Below are positions 62,235 through 64,000 of a stretch of DNA of 64,000 nucleotides, one piece after another; the stretch's first letter is position 1; every line of letters starts with the position of its first letter. The notes under the pieces are model-generated. The model was given only the letters and a program-made list of their open reading frames with translations, searched no databases and was not told the origin of the DNA. Source of the DNA: JAPWJZ01 sp966211335 (GTDB taxonomy: Bacteria; Pseudomonadota; Alphaproteobacteria; Micavibrionales; UBA2020); NCBI GenBank assembly GCA_966211335.1, contig CBIHNF010000001.1:1984001-2048000 (forward strand), given 5' to 3'. The position numbers were made by a program, and so were the translations under genes.

Positions 62235-63554
62235 TTACTGCGTAAATATATCGACCAGCAGCTTGATGTTCAGGGTCAGGATGACGGCGGCGATGGCCCA
62301 GGCCGTCACCTGCAGCCACAAGGGCGCAACGAATGTCCCCATTTTCTTGGGGCTGGATACGAAAGCAATCAACGGAATGACCGCGAAGGGCAGCTGCATG
62401 GAAAGGACGATCTGGCTGAAAATCAGCAGCTTGCCCACTTCCTGCTCGCCATAGACGGCGATAATGAAAATCACGGGGATGATGGCGAGACCGCGGGTGA
62501 GAAGGCGGCGGATCCAGGGGGCAATGCGCAGGTTGAGGAAACCGTCCATCACGATCTGCCCGGCAAGGGTCGTCGTCAGCGTCGAGTTCAGGCCGGAGGC
62601 CAGCAGGGCAATCGCGAATAGCGATGCGGCGACGGAGGTGCCAAAAGCCGGCGTCAGCAGCTGGTAGGCCTGCGCAATATCCGCGACTTCGCGGTTGCCA
62701 GAGGTGTAAAAAACTCCCGCCGCGATGATCAGGATGCCCGCGTTCACGAAAAGCGCCAACATGAGGGCAAGCGTGCTATCCAGCGTCGCCCAGCGGATGG
62801 CCTGACGGCGGCCCGCATCAGTCTTTTCAAAATTGCGCGTCTTGACGAGGGACGAATGCAGGTACAGGTTATGCGGCATCACAGTGGCGCCGAGAATGCC
62901 GATGGCCAAATAGAGCATTGCTGGATTTGTGAAGATTTCCGATGTCGGCTGAAAGAAGCCTTTGGCTATGCCGCTAATAGATGGCGATACCATGGCAATC
63001 TGAACAGCGAAGCAGGCCATAATGGTGACCAGCAGTACGATGATAAAGGCTTCCAGCTTGCGGATGTCTTTTTGCATCAGGTACAAAAGCAATATCGCAT
63101 CAAAGGCGGTAATCAGCGCGCCGAACAGCAATGGAATATTGAAAAGCAGTTTTAGCGCAATGGCGGTGCCGATAACTTCGGCGAGGTCGCAGGCGATAAT
63201 CGCCAGTTCGCAAATGAACCAGAGCGCCATGCTGGCGGGACGGTTGAGGTAAGCACGGCAGGCCTGCGCAAGATCAAGCCCTGTGCCAATCCCAAGCCGC
63301 GCGCAAAGCGATTGCAGCAAAATCGCCATGAGGTTGGAAACAAGGATAACGCTGAGCAGTGTGTAGCCGAATTTAGAGCCGCCGGCGAGCGAGGTCGCCC
63401 AATTGCCGGGATCCATATAGCCAACCGAAACCATATATCCCGGCCCTGCGAAGGCGAGGAAGCGCCGGAACAGTGTGGCACCTGTCTTGGGCACCGCGAC
63501 TGTATCGGCCATATCGCCTTCGGCGGTCATGGATTTGGTCGGCGGGGTGGTCAT
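62235..63554 (-). CDS. mntH: Nramp-family divalent metal transporter
   Basis: 439 residues from the ATG at 63554, with AAGGA about 12 bases upstream; a TTG at 63611 without a ribosome site would add 19. Eleven membrane helices. The metal-site motif GYMDPGNWATS in helix 1 and the helix 6 block ATVMPHNLYLHSSL are intact, so proton-coupled Mn2+ (or Fe2+) uptake is expected. No Fur/MntR/Mur site or manganese riboswitch could be recognised upstream. Confidence 0.94.
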   Translation of the reverse strand: MTTPPTKSMTAEGDMADTVAVPKTGATLFRRFLAFAGPGYMVSVGYMDPGNWATSLAGGSKFGYTLLSVILVSNLMAILLQSLCARLGIGTGLDLAQACRAYLNRPASMALWFICELAIIACDLAEVIGTAIALKLLFNIPLLFGALITAFDAILLLYLMQKDIRKLEAFIIVLLVTIMACFAVQIAMVSPSISGIAKGFFQPTSEIFTNPAMLYLAIGILGATVMPHNLYLHSSLVKTRNFEKTDAGRRQAIRWATLDSTLALMLALFVNAGILIIAAGVFYTSGNREVADIAQAYQLLTPAFGTSVAASLFAIALLASGLNSTLTTTLAGQIVMDGFLNLRIAPWIRRLLTRGLAIIPVIFIIAVYGEQEVGKLLIFSQIVLSMQLPFAVIPLIAFVSSPKKMGTFVAPLWLQVTAWAIAAVILTLNIKLLVDIFTQ

Positions 63555-63704
63555 ATCGGTCGGTTTTCCTTTTGCCTCGTCGCCGGAAAATATCCTGCTC
63601 AGCTTATCCAAGACAAATCCGCTAAAGCGTTAAAACAAGGGTTACGGGCAATACTTATTAATTTATAGCCGAGGACGCCCGCCTTTCAAAGCATTAAGTA
63701 AATG

Positions 63705-63737
63705 AAAAAGCCCGGCCAAAAACGGACGGGCTTTCTC
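63705..63737 (-). terminator. Intrinsic terminator of the sigma-factor gene
   Basis: Stem 63707-63714 with 63727-63734 (8 bp, extended by partial pairing of ATGA/TCAT), 12-nt loop, and TTTTT on the minus strand after the hairpin. It lies about 22 bases past the stop at 63759. Confidence 0.7.
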
Positions 63738-63758
63738 ATTAACGTCAGGGGGTTAATT

Positions 63759-64000
63759 TCAGTTTGCGGTGGCAGATGCCTCGCCCAGCAGACCTTTTGT
63801 CATGAAGGCCGGCAGTTGCGCCGCGTTTTCGCCCGTGGTCAGCAGGTTTTGCAGCTGGGTGCGGGCGCGCGACAGGCGCGAACGAACGGTGCCGACCGGA
63901 ATTTGCAGCGCTTCGGAAACTTCCTCGTAGCGCAGGCCGCGGATGCAGACCATGACGAGGATTTCGCGGTGTTCGTCGCTGAGCTGTTTCATGCTTTCGC
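63759..64000 (-). CDS. Sigma-70 family (ECF-type) RNA polymerase sigma factor, 3' part
   Basis: The reading frame runs off the window at 64000 (codons ...Glu-Ser-Met upstream of 63992), so the 5' part is missing. About 80 residues remain: the region 4 helix-turn-helix REILVMVCIRGLRYEEVSEA and PVGTVRSRLSRARTQL, then a short tail. Typical of ECF sigma factors; whether it is the EcfG general-stress type cannot be told from this fragment. Confidence 0.88.
   Translation of the reverse strand, partial: ESMKQLSDEHREILVMVCIRGLRYEEVSEALQIPVGTVRSRLSRARTQLQNLLTTGENAAQLPAFMTKGLLGEASATAN

Noticed and set aside
63612..63758. Possible manganese riboswitch or metal-regulator site ahead of mntH
   Set aside because: No recognisable riboswitch core and no convincing dyad; the only clear hairpin there is the terminator of the sigma-factor gene.
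1..64000. CRISPR arrays, rRNA genes, insertion sequences
   Set aside because: No regularly spaced short repeats, no rRNA-like stretch and no transposase frame were seen anywhere in the window.

Overview
The window looks like chromosome of an alphaproteobacterium. The main signs are a LexA gene preceded by a GAAC-N7-GAAC SOS box, a (6-4) photolyase of the iron-sulfur PhrB type, and gene neighbourhoods typical of that class (tpiA/secG/pyrG near eno; rlpA, a dac carboxypeptidase, tmk, holB, metG and tatD in one strand-coherent run). The sequence alone does not let me name the genus.

Layout. 1-9300: central metabolism (enolase, CTP synthase, SecG, triosephosphate isomerase) interleaved with small exported proteins of unknown function, including two pairs of diverged paralogues. 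9300-17100: a PpiD-like periplasmic chaperone, DNA polymerase IV, a YibQ-type deacetylase-fold protein, LexA and ComEC. 17200-24500: glutamyl-tRNA synthetase, a lipoprotein, a long FadE-type acyl-CoA dehydrogenase, citrate synthase and a probable queuosine-salvage glycosylase (Qng1/DUF2419). 24500-35200: an MsbA-like exporter in a tightly overlapped operon with two alpha/beta hydrolases, a patatin-like lipase, a YdjM-type membrane protein, a HAD phosphatase, a HIT protein, a metallo-beta-lactamase-fold hydrolase and aminopeptidase N. 35200-43600: one minus-strand run for cell-wall remodelling (MltB, RlpA, D,D-carboxypeptidase) and replication/translation (Tmk, HolB, MetG, TatD, a PhnP-like hydrolase).

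43774-54157 is the accessory part. A complete tRNA-Ser(UGA) gene (43747-43836) and a displaced copy of its last 63 bases (54095-54157) bracket about 10.3 kb holding a full potassium-uptake locus: kdpF, kdpA, kdpB, kdpC, kdpD and kdpE, two tiny membrane-protein genes ahead of kdpF, a divergent outer-membrane porin and an 82-residue protein with a histidine-rich tail. This is the structure of an island inserted in the 3' part of a tRNA gene, but I see no integrase inside it. Direct repeats between kdp and the porin suggest that KdpE may control both, which would link outer-membrane entry with high-affinity inner-membrane K+ uptake. That link is inference.

54200-64000: chromosomal again, with the PhrB-type photolyase, a short-chain dehydrogenase lacking the usual catalytic tyrosine, a 37-residue exported peptide ahead of a tRNA-dihydrouridine synthase, a small GNAT protein, a GreA/GreB-like factor, an ITP/XTP phosphatase-like protein, an AsmA-family protein, a sterol-desaturase-family hydroxylase, an Nramp metal transporter, and the 3' end of a sigma-factor gene cut by the window edge. 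Homology calls come from reading motifs by eye; no database search was possible.
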